A DNA stretch of 64,000 nt, taken from Nemertoderma westbladi. Taxonomy: Eukaryota > Xenacoelomorpha > Nemertodermatida > Nemertodermatidae. The stretch covers positions 32,298 to 96,297 of the forward strand of contig JAUCBJ010001957.1 in NCBI GenBank assembly GCA_032718475.1, given 5' to 3'. The translations under genes and the position numbers were made by a program. A model generated the notes under the pieces. It had not been told where the DNA came from. It saw nothing but the letters and a program-made list of their open reading frames with translations, and made no database searches. Below are positions 19,431 through 31,654 of this stretch, piece by piece. Position 1 is the first letter of the stretch; each line of letters opens with the position of its first letter.

Positions 19431-20480
19431 CGACGAGACCCTACCATGGCTGATCTCATGTCATTCTTAGATGGAGAAGTGAAATTACAGCTCCTAAGGC
19501 AGTCCAGAGAGAAGACACCGGAAAACAAGGTAAGTGAGAAACCCGTTTCTAGGAGAAAAGTAACACCAGTGTGTTATACCGACGACGGCGAAAGCCAGAC
19601 TTCTCAAGGAGAGGATAGCGGGAAAGACACTGAAAGATCTTATTATGTCAATAAAACGCCTAAAGAACAGGTAAGTAAATTCAAGTCTCGAACCAATGAC
19701 AGGAGAGAACAGGTAAGAAAAACTCCTCCTACGTCTCCTAAGAGAATTCAGGTAAGAAAGCCCGAAGAAAGAACGAGTGTGCACAATGTTATTCAAAATA
19801 AGGTAAGTAACATCAAACCGAAATGTGTGCTATGTGACGGGACCCACCGTTTGAATATGTGTGATGAATTCCTAAAGAAATCATTAATGGAGAGACGGGA
19901 AGTCATGTGGGATAAGCGGTTGTGTTATAATTGCCTCAGACAAGGACACCAAAGGCGAACCTGTTACTCCGACACAAGGTGTGCAAAGTGCGATGCGAAA
20001 CATCATATCTTGTTGCACACAGAATTCGAACGAAACAGTCCGAGTCAGGTAAGTGATTCCGAACTACATGTCCAATTCAGTGATGTGAACGACACTGACC
20101 AAAGTTCTGAGATGGAAGGATTCTATACGGATGAATTCTCCGACGAAGATGAATCCTGTTACATGATAAATACCGCAGTGTATCGAGCACTTACGTATGA
20201 AAAAGACACAGACAGCGACCTCACCCTAACTACTTCTGATCGACAACCATCTTGGAAAGCGCCAACTTCCAATGTAGGAATCCGAGAATTTCCTGTAGTA
20301 CAGTTAAGGGTCCACGGACCTAAAAGGAGTTATATAGTGAACGCCCTTCTTGACTCCGGTAGTACAGGAACATTCATCGACAAAGAACTAGCCGAAGACA
20401 TCTTTGCTGGACAACCCAAGTTCCGAACTAAGCTAAACATGTCAGGAATTATGCAGGTTTGGAAATCTACAGTAATTTAG
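19431..20480 (+). pseudogene. BEL/Pao Gag zinc fingers and protease start
   Basis: It continues the gag frame after the TAA. A basic, Ser/Thr-rich region carries several GGTAAG repeats in DNA. Then come the BEL/Pao zinc fingers CVLCDGTHRLNMC, CYNCLRQGHQRRTC and CAKCDAKHHILLH, an acidic spacer and the protease active site NALLDSGSTGTFIDKELA. The frame is lost at 20459-20480, where the protease continues in another frame. Confidence 0.85.
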
Positions 20481-22390
20481 CGGATTATTATGTAGGTGCA
20501 TTGTCCACCCCCCAGGATGAACTAGGAGAACATAGTATAAGGTCAGTAAAGATGGTGGCGATAAAGAACTTCGCTACCAGCCAAGTGGAACCTTATAACT
20601 GGGATGAGGACGATTTCACCCCGCAGCTTGAAATACCTAGATTCGCCACCGATTACCCTGGAGTGCAAATACTCATCGGTCAAAACGCGCATGAAGCGCT
20701 CGAGACATTGGAGAAACGGCCTGCTCAACCGCAACCACTACAAGCTTATGAGGGAAGAACTAGAGTGGGTTGGTACTTTACTGGCCCTTCCCGTAGAACT
20801 CTCATGGAAAGATTACCGAAAGATCAGGTATATCAAGTAAGAGAATGGGAAGTTGAGAGCAGTGAGTTAGACGATCCAACTGAGGGAACACCATACTCCT
20901 CAGATAATGACGATGTCCACCAACTCTTCGACGAGGAGAATACCATTGATCTCCTTAAGGTAAACGAGACTTGGCAAAACCAAGTGAACTTATGTCAGCT
21001 CCTTCGTCCATCAGAACGAGACGACTATAACGACGAACTGAATGACGTCATTGAACGTTGTAATGCCAAGACTCGGGATGAACACGCCGTACGATTCTTT
21101 ACTCAAGAGGCTGTAGAGCCCAATTCCTACGATAAGGCCCTATCGGTAGAAGAAGAAAGAGCCAAGCAGATCCAAGAGACAACTACACGTTCTCTTAAAG
21201 ATCAAGGTAGATATGAAATCGGTCTACCTTTCCGAAAGCGAGAACCAAAGTTCATAAACAACAGACCCTTGGCGGAGAAAAGAATTGCTCAACTACATCG
21301 ACGCCTTACGGCAAATTCTTCAGCTAAAGAAATGTATCAAACGCAGTTGAAGAAATTTATTAGCAAGGGATATGCGGAGCGAGTACCGGAAGAAACACCT
21401 ATAACTGAGAGAACATATTATTTAACTCACCATTACGTTCCCAAACCCGGTAAACCCCATGAGGTACGAGTAGTGTTTGACGGCTCCGCCCTCTACATGG
21501 GCCAATCCCTTAATTCCGAATTGTTACCCGGACCCAACTTACTCCAATCCTTGTTGGGAATACTCTTAAGATTAAGACAATATTCAATCGCTTTTGCCTC
21601 TGATATAGAAGGCATGTTCTTACAAGTCAAGGCGCTGGATAGGGATCGAGATAGCCTACGATTTCTGTGGTGGCCTGAAGGAGACCTCAACCAGAAACCG
21701 GTGGAGTACTGGATGACCATCCAGGCTTTTGGGATAATCTCAAGCCCTTCAAACGCCTGTTCAGTGGTGCGCACCACTGCGGATGACAATCGAGAAGCCT
21801 TCTCTAAAGAGGTGATTGACAACATCAAACGGGATATATACATGGACGACAATCTAAAGTCCCTTCCATCAGTCGAAGAAGCCATTGATGTCGCTAAAGG
21901 AACGGTAGAGTGCTTAAAAAGAGGTGGATTTCGATTAACTAAATTCACCAGCAACTCCCGTGAGTTTCTGGAGTCGATCCCGGTAGAAGATCGAGGAGCG
22001 AAAGACCTAGATCTAATCAAAGATGATCTTCCAGAAACCAAGACACTTGGTTTGAAATGGGACACAGAGAGAGATATCCTGTTTTTCCAGCTAAAACAGC
22101 GAGATAATCCAGTTCGGACTAAATGGATTTGTTTAAGTATCCTGAGCACTTATTTCGATCCATTGGGATTTATTAGCCCAGTTATATTGATTGCTCGGAG
22201 TTTAGTACAACAAATGTGGCTTGAAAACCACTCATGGGACGATCCACTTAAGGGAGAATTATTAAAGAAGTGGATGAAATGGGAAGATTCTCTACCAGCC
22301 ATTGAGAACTTTATAATTTCCCGTTCATATTTTGGTCATGTTATTCCTATCAACTCCATGTGTTTGGAGACGCCAGCGATATGGGAATAG
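20459..22390 (+). pseudogene. BEL/Pao protease C-half and reverse transcriptase
   Basis: 643 codons, no ATG start. The first about 130 residues are the C-terminal half of the Pao-type peptidase (PGVQILIGQNAHEAL, TRVGWYFTGP). RT follows: RVVFDGSALYMGQSLNSELL, motif A SIAFASDIEGMFLQV, WWPEG, motif B FGIISSPSNACSVV, and motif C DIYMDDNLKSLP with both aspartates. The frame ends in the RNase H region with MCLETPAIWE and TAG, and the next ORF picks up one frame over. RT itself looks intact. Confidence 0.9.
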
Positions 22391-24714
22391 GTATAGTAGC
22401 CTACCTAAGAGTGGAAACTCCGGATGGAATCAAAGTCGCCTTGGTTACCTCTAAGGCATTGATAAACAACAAGTTGAAAGTTCCTCAAGAGGAGTTAAAA
22501 GCGGCTCTATACGCTACAGCCATCGGCCGGAATGTAACAGAACAGATCGACTATCCACTGGAGAAAACTGTCTATTGGACCGATGCTTTACTCGTGTTGG
22601 AGTATATAACCAATGAAGTCTGTCAGTTCAGTGTCTTCGTTACCAACAGAGTAGCCATTATACTTAGTCGCACAAAGATGGATCAATGGAGACATTGCCC
22701 CGGAACGATCAATCCAGCAGACATCGCCTCCAGGGGAGCTACTCCACAAGAACTGGTAGATACTCCAGACTGGTTAGGTGGACCCGAATTCCTCTACAAA
22801 GAAGAAGAAGAATGGCCTCCTCATCTTACTACGGCAGAGATCAGACAGGCCAAGGGAGCGGAGAAAGTCAAACCTAAAACTCGGGCGAGTAAATCGAAGT
22901 TATTTAAACCTATGGTAGATCTGTCTGTACTACATACTTCCGGAGACGACGCTTTGGATCAGAGGCCCACAGCCATAAATAAGTCTGTTGTGGAAATCCG
23001 TGAGAAGGATTGGAAATCTGGAATACCAGACGTCTCGCAAGGACTCTCACCTCTCCTGCAGAGAACGATATATCACTACAGTTCCTGGAATCGGCTCTGT
23101 AAGGCCGTTACATATTTAAAAAGATGTTTTCACCATCACTACTCCGGGATGAAGACCAATAGTGATACCGCTCTGCTGACATCGGTGCAGGTCCATGTTG
23201 TTAAAGATCTTCCCAAATATAAGATATCCGACAGGTTTCTGAAGGAGAAGATCAGTTATCAGGAGCATGAAGAAACCAACAAGCAGATGCTGAGACTCCT
23301 GCAATGCTATGATGATTCCGATAAGTATTTCCTGTTGTTGAGAAATCCACAGATGCGCTTAAGGGATCGTTTCTCTAGCACAATGATAGATGGGTTGATA
23401 CGTGTTGGCGGAAGATTAACGAATGCTCCATTATCCTTTGACACTAAGTTTCCCATACTCATTAGAAATCTTGAAATACAAGTCAAGATGATTGTAGATG
23501 TTCACAGCAAACTTTATCATGCTGGTAGAGAACGAGTTCTTAGCGAAATTCGAACTCGCTATTATTTTTATAAACCCCGTAGAGCTCTGAACCAAGTTCT
23601 TAGGAACTGCATACCCTGTAGGAAAGCATTCAGTAGGCCTTTAACACAGCGAGAGGCAGAATTACCTAGGGAACGAGTAAGCTTCTATGAACCACCCTTT
23701 ACTAATACCGGTGTAGATTTATTTGGCCCTATTGAAGTATATCGTGCTAGGACTATAGTCAAGAGATGGTGTGTCATCTTTGTTTGTATGACTTGTAGAG
23801 CTATCCATCTCGATATGGTGAACGATTTATCTACCAACAGCTTCCTATTAAGCTTACGACGACAGATCGCTCGCTTTGGAACTAGTAACACGATAAGATC
23901 TGATAAGGGAACAAACTTCATTGGTGCCAACAATGAAATCAAAGCTTACGTCAAAGATTGGAACCAAAGACAGGTGGACGATCAGCTAAGGGTAACAGCG
24001 TCTAGCTGGACCTTTAACGCCGCCGACACCCCTTGGTGGGGAGGAAGTTGGGAGAGATTAATTAGAAGCGTGAAGACCGCATTTCACTTTATAGTGCCGT
24101 GCCGCGCGTATCTCACCGACGAACTTTTGCGGACGTTAATGGAGGAAATCGCCGCCTATCTCAACGAGAGACCGCTTATGCCAGTCTCATCGAGTCCCGA
24201 TTCCCTGGAAGCACTAACACCCGCGCACTTCCTACTGAAGAAACCTGTAGCCATGCTCCCACAATCGGAAATCACAGACGGAGACGAATACTGCCGGCAA
24301 ACTTGGCAACTCATGCAGTTGTTATCCCGTTGTTTCGCTGACCATTTCGAAAAACACTATCTGCCCACACTACAACTTCGAACGAAGTGGTTTGCGCAGC
24401 AAGAAAACGTCAGCGCTGGAGACATGGTCCTTATTGTGGATTCAGATCTTCCACGTAAGCGGTGGCAGACAGGTCGTATCATCGAGACTCACATCTCGGA
24501 TGACGGTTTGGTGCGATCGGTAGAACTCGTCGTCATGCGACGTAACTTCAAGAAACTGGGAATTGTCTTCGAGACACAGCAGCTCAATCGCCCAGTTGGT
24601 CGTTTATGTTTACTGGAAAGAGACAGAGAACTCTCCGGAAACTATGGAAGACAAGATACTCTTCCCACGACCACCTCCCTAATCCAACAAACATCTAGGG
24701 ACTCCCCAGCTTAG
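22360..24714 (+). pseudogene. BEL/Pao RNase H and integrase
   Basis: 784 codons. It begins within RNase H at MFGDASDMGIGIVAYLRV, where relatives read a LHVF(S)DAS block, so the frameshift lies at 22340-22365. NPADIASRGATPQEL closes RNase H. Integrase has a zinc finger (H...H, CIPC) and catalytic D453, D515 and E565 within NTGVDLFGPI, SDKGTNFIGA and WWGGSWERLIRS. The long D-E spacing is normal for BEL/Pao. A DUF5641-like tail follows (AGDMVLIVDSDLPRKRWQTG). This half has no further lesions. Confidence 0.9.
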
Positions 24715-26352
24715 TAGCGTATGGAGTGGGTGTGTGACCATATTATTTTATATTCTTATCATTTTATATTTATGTATGTATTATTATGTAATTTTCTTAT
24801 AATCGTTTTCTTTAATTTTATTTAGCAGAATATTATTTTAGCGATTATTTAGTAGATTAGTGCAATATATATTCGTGTTTATTATTTAATTACTTATATA
24901 TTATATATTTAGTGCGACGGCGAGAAATAATTCTTTTTCTTTTTCCTTTTCCTTACTGTCCGTATTACATTACAAATACGTAACTACAATAAGATGAAAT
25001 ATCCGTACTTATTAAAGTACAATAAAGCTCCTACTATATTCAAGTAGTATTGGTAAGTAGAGTATTAGGAATGCAAAATTCAGATCCTCGTGTCTCGGCT
25101 AAACCAAGCTCTGGGTAGACCTTGGAAACGACTTGCCTCTTCTCACTGACATTGCTTCGTGCGATATTGCTCTCATACCGTATATTAAATAATACATATA
25201 GTAGCATGATGTCCCTTTAACAGTAGCGTATAACGCAAAATAAATCTGTTAAACCCTTTGACCATCTGCAATTCTAGTCGATTAAGATATCGTGGCACCC
25301 ACTGATATACTTGAAAGACAAAATTCTAGAATCAGTGGTTAACGTCCCCAGACAAGTTCTGGAATAAACTGGTGCCTATCCTAAATATTAATTATTAATA
25401 TTTACAAAATCTGTCAAATTTTAGATCCTTTAAAATTCTGGTCTATTAAGATATCGTAGCACTTACCGATATTCTTAAAAAGACCAATTTCCTAGAATCA
25501 AGGATCCCAGTCCCCAGACATGTTCTGGAATAAAATTGTGTCTATTTAACATTAAATAATAAAATTTACGGGAATAAATTTAAATTAATATTTTAATGAA
25601 TTTAATAAATTTTCATTTTTATACAATTTATAACATTCCCAAAATTCCTTTAATTAATAGATCATGGGAGCGGAGATTCACTCTATTAAGTGTATTAGTG
25701 TGCGAGAATCTCCAATATATAGTCAATAGCCGATAAAATTCATAAAATCATGTATAGAGAGGATATTGACCATTAAAGAATTACTATTAAATAGCATCCC
25801 AGATCTGTATGCATGAGAATTACCCTAATTCTACCGCTAGCTTTCCATAATGTCACCATGGCAACAACCACGCTAGAATTAGAAGTGAGTTAAACGAACA
25901 ATAGAAAGCTTGCCCCATTGAATAGCATAGGGAATCAATAGCGCACTGCTAGTATCCAAGGATACATAATAATAAAGTGACATTCTGGAAGGCACTGACT
26001 AACGGACAAATGGCCCGAATGTGTACAGTTTGTGACAGTTGTGTTGAATTTGTGCGTTTATAGGTGAATGTTACTGCTAAAGTGTGTTTACAGTAGCGAG
26101 TCGCAATTGTGAAAGTAGCCCTACTCTGCCGAAAGAACCTGAAGTACATCTAAGCCTTTGGGACGGACAGTGGAGTGACTTGTGCCGGTTATCGTTGTCG
26201 TTGTGTAGCTACATCGTTGGCGAAAGCACAGCGACGACGGTACATCGGCGCTGAGGATCTTGCACTGTCCGGGGGCAAAGAGGGGTAGGCAGCGACGCCC
26301 GCTAGCCTAAAATATAAACTCATTATAATATAGATAAACTCATATAGCAGAT
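24715..26352. other. AT-rich noncoding stretch
   Basis: No gene is seen. A degenerate direct repeat with about 164-bp spacing is present: ATTAAGATATCGTGGCAC near 25280 and ATTAAGATATCGTAGCAC near 25444, each followed by AGACA(A/T)GTTCTGGAATAAA. From about 26050 the sequence becomes GC-richer and resembles an untranslated leader of the ORF at 26353. It could include the BEL/Pao 3' LTR, but no partner copy exists in the window. Confidence 0.5.
25262..25550. repeat. Diverged 164-bp direct repeat
   Basis: Two copies (about 25262-25380 and 25426-25550) share ATTAAGATATCGT(G/A)GCAC, a CCTAGAATCA/TCTAGAATCA block and CCCCAGACA(A/T)GTTCTGGAATAAA. They are diverged by many substitutions. Confidence 0.7.
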
Positions 26353-26913
26353 ATGACTGAGTTGATAGAAGATGATCTTGGTATCAGGGAGCGATATACT
26401 CTACCTTTACAAGCGTTTGTCGATAGCTTGATACGCGGCGACGCTGGTCCAACTACTACGGAGAATGATGGTCGTTATATCGAACCGCCAATGTCCCCGG
26501 AGCAACTTACGCGCGAATTGGATTATAGAAAGTTCACCGCTCGCTATACGCATCGTAATGGTACGTATATGGACTTCTTAACTACTGGCCATCCTATCGA
26601 TTTACACGATACGGACGATGTAGACACCGAAAGGGAAATGGTTTTATTTAAATATCATACCCAGCGGAGTCGGAACGATAAACCGAGAATAGAACACGAG
26701 AACTCTATTCGAAACAGACTCGAAAGGGAAGACGTTGAAGAGCCGGATAAACGCAGCGACTTCAACGATTATCTGGAATTCCTGAGAGAGACATATCTCA
26801 ATATTGCCAGCCAACAAAATCTCGAAACTCGATATCCTCAAGGTATACATCATGATCCTATGATAGAACTCAAACGACTCTATTTCACTATGATGTATCT
26901 TACCGCCGATTGA
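26353..26913 (+). CDS. Unrecognised ORF, part before in-frame UGA
   Basis: It opens at the first ATG after an in-frame TAA (26335-26337) and runs 186 codons to TGA at 26911-26913. The protein is acidic and highly charged (RRELDYRKFTARYTHRNG-like, DDVDTEREMVLFKYHTQ) with no signal peptide, zinc finger or membrane span. I do not recognise it. The same frame is open again right after the TGA for more than 760 codons, so this is likely the N-terminal part of one long product. The codon after the stop begins with C (TGA CCG CTA), the context in which UGA is most often read through; that is known from viral readthrough signals and only suggestive here. Confidence 0.6.
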   Translation: MTELIEDDLGIRERYTLPLQAFVDSLIRGDAGPTTTENDGRYIEPPMSPEQLTRELDYRKFTARYTHRNGTYMDFLTTGHPIDLHDTDDVDTEREMVLFKYHTQRSRNDKPRIEHENSIRNRLEREDVEEPDKRSDFNDYLEFLRETYLNIASQQNLETRYPQGIHHDPMIELKRLYFTMMYLTAD

Positions 26914-26946
26914 CCGCTACCTGTCGTCCCAGATAGCTTCGAACAG

Positions 26947-29241
26947 ATGGAGGAATATTGTAAAACTGGAGAACGATCACCCGCATTTCCCCTGCAGGAC
27001 GTGCGTCTTTGGTATTACTGCGACGAATGCCCTAGACCCAATCAGCAAACGGAAAGACATAAACATCCGCGGAGACGTTGCGCTAAACACAGTTTTACAC
27101 GATATACTTATGGGAGTTTCGAGCGAAACCTGTTCGACGTATCACCTACGGTCGCTCGGCTCAAACGATCCTTGAATAAACCAATGATCAGAGTTCCGGA
27201 ATACTCAGTCAGACCTCCTCATTCCTCAGTTAGACCTCAGACTCTTGATCCTAATAGTATCACGGATCCTCCCGAACTGTACTCACTGTTCAAAGATCTA
27301 GTGTTACCCGAACAGTTGATCGGTGGCACTCCGGTAGTGGGCTCGCTAGATATTCGTCAACCCTACCTAGCCGGATTAGGACGCGGTCATCTAATATCGC
27401 CGTTTAACCCGTACAACCGTCCCGGCTTCACCCCGATACAACCCGTTACGGAAGTCGAAGAGAGTGTCGTACGAAACGCTTTAGACGCTATTCGGCAGAA
27501 AATCGGAAAGGGAACTTACGATTATTTGGAGAAACGTAAATTGCAGCAACAAGTCCAAGCGGTGAAAGAATTAGCTTTACCCCAGTTCGATAGAGAAATA
27601 CAAAATCTCGAGGAGGACATCGAACGTGGACGAACCTACTCTTTACAAGAGTTCCTAGATGAGTGTTTACAACAACAAGCGGAGGAAAATCAGCTCGAGG
27701 AGAGACATATAGAACTAGATGAGAGAGAAGAAGCAGCTTTAGCCCAGCCAGAAGCTCAAATCCTTATAACAGATCTCTATTCTAAAACCATTATCCATCC
27801 TTCGATGGTTCCTCATTTCGGAGACAAACTCTTCACCACGGCACAGCCTCAACCGGTTGATATCAACCTAAGATCTCGAGATCTTATCTCTGACGCTCCC
27901 ATGTTGCAACGTCCGCTCATCGAATCCGCTCGTGTCGATGGTATACTCGTTGAACCTCCGGACAATAGAGCGGATCTTGTCCGTCGCATGGTACACGATG
28001 TTAACATACGCGCTAAACCTTTACCGGACTCGTTTTATGGGATCAAAGATCACCCTTATTACGTCAATCTAACACAATATTACATGGTAAAACCGGAAGA
28101 TCCTACACATAGTCTGAGGTTTCTACCACTAATAAATCCTCTCGATCTTGTCGAACTCGAACAACTGCAGAAACATCTGGATCAGTTAGTTAAAGTAAAC
28201 TCATTTCGAAAACCATATAATGTTTCCAGAATAGAGAAAGAAACAATACCTCCGTATAATCTTGATGGATTCATCAAAACTCGATTAGTACACTGGAATC
28301 TTTACGTGTTATTCGAGGAGGAAAGAATACAACGATATGGAGATGTGGAAACATATACTACACAATACTTAAAGTATAGAGATCTACCTAATGCTAGCGA
28401 ATGCGCTACCTTGTGGCATCCAGTGGGAATGACTCTCGAAAACGCCACTAAAGAGTGGAACGAGACTCTTAACGTTATCGAGATGTATGGAGTTGTCACT
28501 TACGATAACGAAGGTAGCGTTCCGGTTGGAGAACTGGGAACTACGCGAATGATACACATACGAGGACTCGCTGGTTCTACCCACATATTTACTCGAGCGT
28601 GTTCCGATGTGATTGATTATTCTTTTGAGACTCTTACTGAGACACAAAAGAAACTCAGACATGGACAATTCGAACTCGCGCAGCGTTACGTCACCGACAC
28701 CGAGCGCAAACCGGCCATGGGTATCGATGGATCGATGTTACCCCAGCCCGTGCTCGAGATGTTGTTTAACGAAAGAATCCTTAAAATCGGCTCAGCTGTT
28801 TATGGAGATCTCCAAAACGACTTTCGGAACATGGAAAACATTCCATACCCTTTCGTTGATACTCAGCTGATTGCTCCCTGGGCAGAAGGCCGAGGTTTCT
28901 TCCGCACTATGTATGCCAATACACCCAGCGGCATTACTAAAGTACAACGAACCTCTATCGGACATCTTGCCTTTCAAGAATACGGATGGAATTTCAAGGT
29001 TGGAAATCCTACCAATTACCAACAAGTATATGGAGATCATTATTCTCGTTTATACTTTGATGGACCATTGACCGCACCTGGCGCCGTATATAGCTTTATG
29101 AGTGTTCCACTTCGTCCCTCCTTAGCTATATACACGATCTTTGAAAACGCAGCACTTGCCGGTTGGCTAGCCGTGCAGTTGTGCAGTCGTACCATGTATC
29201 ATTACTGTAGGCCTATTATGATTAATGACAATAATTATTAG
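26947..29241 (+). CDS. Unrecognised 764-codon ORF after in-frame UGA
   Basis: It is in the same frame as the ORF ending at 26913; the 11 codons between contain no stop. Visible parts: a cysteine/histidine patch (YYCDECPRP, RRRCAKHSF) at residues 24-52; a Pro-rich stretch; a Glu/Gln-rich coiled coil at about 190-255 (EKRKLQQQVQAVKELALPQF, ECLQQQAEENQLEERHIELD); then about 480 residues of globular-looking sequence without known motifs. The last about 16 residues come from the 2.18-kb repeat that starts at 29194, so the native C-terminus is missing. It has no introns and no frame lesions besides the UGA. It could be a structural protein of an unrecognised retroelement or of an integrated virus; I cannot assign it. 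Confidence 0.6.
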   Translation: MEEYCKTGERSPAFPLQDVRLWYYCDECPRPNQQTERHKHPRRRCAKHSFTRYTYGSFERNLFDVSPTVARLKRSLNKPMIRVPEYSVRPPHSSVRPQTLDPNSITDPPELYSLFKDLVLPEQLIGGTPVVGSLDIRQPYLAGLGRGHLISPFNPYNRPGFTPIQPVTEVEESVVRNALDAIRQKIGKGTYDYLEKRKLQQQVQAVKELALPQFDREIQNLEEDIERGRTYSLQEFLDECLQQQAEENQLEERHIELDEREEAALAQPEAQILITDLYSKTIIHPSMVPHFGDKLFTTAQPQPVDINLRSRDLISDAPMLQRPLIESARVDGILVEPPDNRADLVRRMVHDVNIRAKPLPDSFYGIKDHPYYVNLTQYYMVKPEDPTHSLRFLPLINPLDLVELEQLQKHLDQLVKVNSFRKPYNVSRIEKETIPPYNLDGFIKTRLVHWNLYVLFEEERIQRYGDVETYTTQYLKYRDLPNASECATLWHPVGMTLENATKEWNETLNVIEMYGVVTYDNEGSVPVGELGTTRMIHIRGLAGSTHIFTRACSDVIDYSFETLTETQKKLRHGQFELAQRYVTDTERKPAMGIDGSMLPQPVLEMLFNERILKIGSAVYGDLQNDFRNMENIPYPFVDTQLIAPWAEGRGFFRTMYANTPSGITKVQRTSIGHLAFQEYGWNFKVGNPTNYQQVYGDHYSRLYFDGPLTAPGAVYSFMSVPLRPSLAIYTIFENAALAGWLAVQLCSRTMYHYCRPIMINDNNY

Positions 29242-30132
29242 ATTAGCACAACTCACTAAAAATAAAATTCAATATCTCAATGACACACGGTCTGAAAATA
29301 TGACAGACTACAGCAAGCATACTGCCTGACAGACAAATCCGAAACCTGGAAACACCGCGGTGGTACTGTAATGATAGGCCTACAGGTACAGAGACACTGT
29401 CAGACTGTTGACTTGACAATGATCTCCTATCTTATCTGGACCAATCAGGAAACAGTATTCGCCTACGCGTATGTATAGGCTTATGTCAAATCGCTCAATG
29501 TAATGTATAGATACGTGGATACGTACTTACATACGTGTAAAAGTTTAACCCTATGTTTTCTGGTTTTATGCTATTTTAGTTGTTAGTATTCCATTAGGAA
29601 CATATATCTGCATATGATATTGGACAGTTCAGTAGGGAACATACCCTTAAATAAGCTCCAAAAGTGGGTTCTTATTTAAGGAAAATGGCTCTTATTTAGG
29701 GGTTTTTGGGCCTTTTTTGGATATTTTTTCGACATAATATGCAAGAACATATGATATTGGACAGTTCAGCAGTTGGATATAGCAGAATAGACATGATATA
29801 GACATACTGCAGTACTGCTGTATTGTAGTGCTGCAGATTTAGACCTGGCCTACCTGAGACTGGCAGACTGGAGGGAGACTTTTGCAACTGCAGCTCAGCT
29901 GTACCAGACTGTCTGTATCATTACCGTACCGCATACCGGCAGACCGTCAAAGCGTACCCCGTACTACTGTACAGCTGTACTACAGTCAGACAGTACTGCG
30001 GGCTGGCGGGGTTCCTTCCGTTCCTGATCAGCTGATATGACAGTACAGCAGTATCATACCAGGATACTTGACACTGCTGTACTGTTGACTGGTTGACTGT
30101 GTAGGGTAGGCCTTTTACTGCTGTACTGTAAT

Positions 30133-30176
30133 GCCGGCACAGCATTCTTAAAAATGCAGCTGCAATGCAGCATGCC
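30133..30176 (+). repeat. 44-bp LINE-end module, copy 2
   Basis: Same 44 bases as at 6825-6868, reverse complement of 36638-36681. Confidence 0.85.
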
Positions 30177-31139
30177 TGTAAAAGCTTTTGCGGAATTAGC
30201 CGGTTATTTTCCCCGTAAAGTACTCTGTAGTTGGTTTAACAGGCATAAAATGCCGTATCCTTACTGTACTGGTGTTTTAGTGGACATAAAAAGCCATTTC
30301 TTCTGTATGTGTACTTTAGCGGACATAATTAGCAATTCTATGTCGCAATACGCGAAATCCAAGAGGAATTCAAGAGGAAACAGTGTAGTTACTATGACGA
30401 CAGCTAACAGCTGAGCTGTACATGTGTAGCTTTTCCTTGTTCTCTGGTGTTTCTTTGTTCGGTCAACCAATCAGAGCGATTCTCCTGCTTTTTGTACAGA
30501 AACCTCCGAGAAATCGCGCAATGCATTATGGGTCAATGTTTATATTTTGTCCTGAGCCCAGAAGACCGGCTTTGGAATCTCTGTGTTTTCAGTCTTTAGC
30601 CCAACATTAGTAGGCTTAATTATAGAACGTATATCTGTTATCAAACAAACCTTACTTACTTAACAATTCATACCATACCAAATCACATATCATAACAAGT
30701 CATACCTTAACATTGTACTGCTATTTACTGTCGGTTATTCATTATATCAGTTGATGGAATATTATTATATTTGGAATACCGATAAATAATTACAAAACCC
30801 TCAATCTTCTTGATATACTGAAGGTAAGAGAGACCGGTTACATATAACGATTGCGACTTACATTAAAGTGGTTTTTGAAGTGAATCTAATGCTATTTCAT
30901 AGGCACTACATGTATTGGTTGTTGTTCTCTTTATATGTGACTAAAATTAGTGAAGGTCGGCAGATCGGTGTGCAGCATTGTGCAGTATTGTGTATGATTC
31001 CCTGCAAACATTTTACGTTAATTACGCTAATCTAACGTTAGACTTTAGTCTGTTTTAGGTTAGAAAAATAAAGTTATAAAAATAACTTAGAACAAACGTT
31101 TTCTAACGTCTTATAATCGTTTAAAAACTACATGTCTAA

Positions 31140-31540
31140 AATCAACTAAACCCAAACGTTAAACTGACGTTCAATTTTAACATAGATTTTTAACGTTATT
31201 TTGAAACGTCTGACATTGGTTAAATTTAATCATGTACAAAAATGACTAAACCCAAACGTTAAACAGACGTTGAATTTTAACATCAATTTTTAACGTTATT
31301 TTGAAACGTCTGACATTGGTTAAATTTAATCATGTACAAAAATGACTAAACCCAAACGTTAAACAGACGTTGAATTTTAACATCAATTTTTAACGTTATT
31401 TTGAAACGTCAGACATTGGTTAAATTTAATCATGAACATAAATCACTAAACCCAATATTAAACAAACGTTGAAATTTAACATCGATTTTTAATGTTAATT
31501 TAAAACGTCTGACATTGGTTAAATAGAATCATTCTTGTAT
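31140..31540. repeat. 100-bp tandem repeat inside element B
   Basis: ACTAAACCCAAACGTTAA-type units start at 31145, 31245, 31345 and 31445, exactly 100 bp apart. The second and third units are nearly identical; the outer ones are diverged. Confidence 0.95.
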
Positions 31541-31654
31541 TAGAAAATTGTAATGTAATTTAGTCACGTTAATATTTATTGCAACAGGTCCACTGGAATA
31601 TAGTGTTGTAATTATTCAGTGTCATGCAACTATCACTCAAGTTGTACCTTGTGG

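Larger units (their letters stand above)
17318..24714 (+). mobile_element. Degenerate BEL/Pao retrotransposon (internal region)
   Basis: Gag, zinc-finger/protease, RT, RNase H and integrase follow in order on the plus strand, with sequences typical of BEL/Pao elements (DUF1759-like gag, DSGST protease, YMDDN RT, integrase with a long D-E spacing and a C-terminal domain of the DUF5641 type). At least three frameshifts (near 18.2, 20.47 and 22.37 kb) and one in-frame TAA (19428-19430) break the polyprotein. LTRs were not identified. BEL/Pao elements are known from animals, which supports a metazoan source. Confidence 0.92.
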
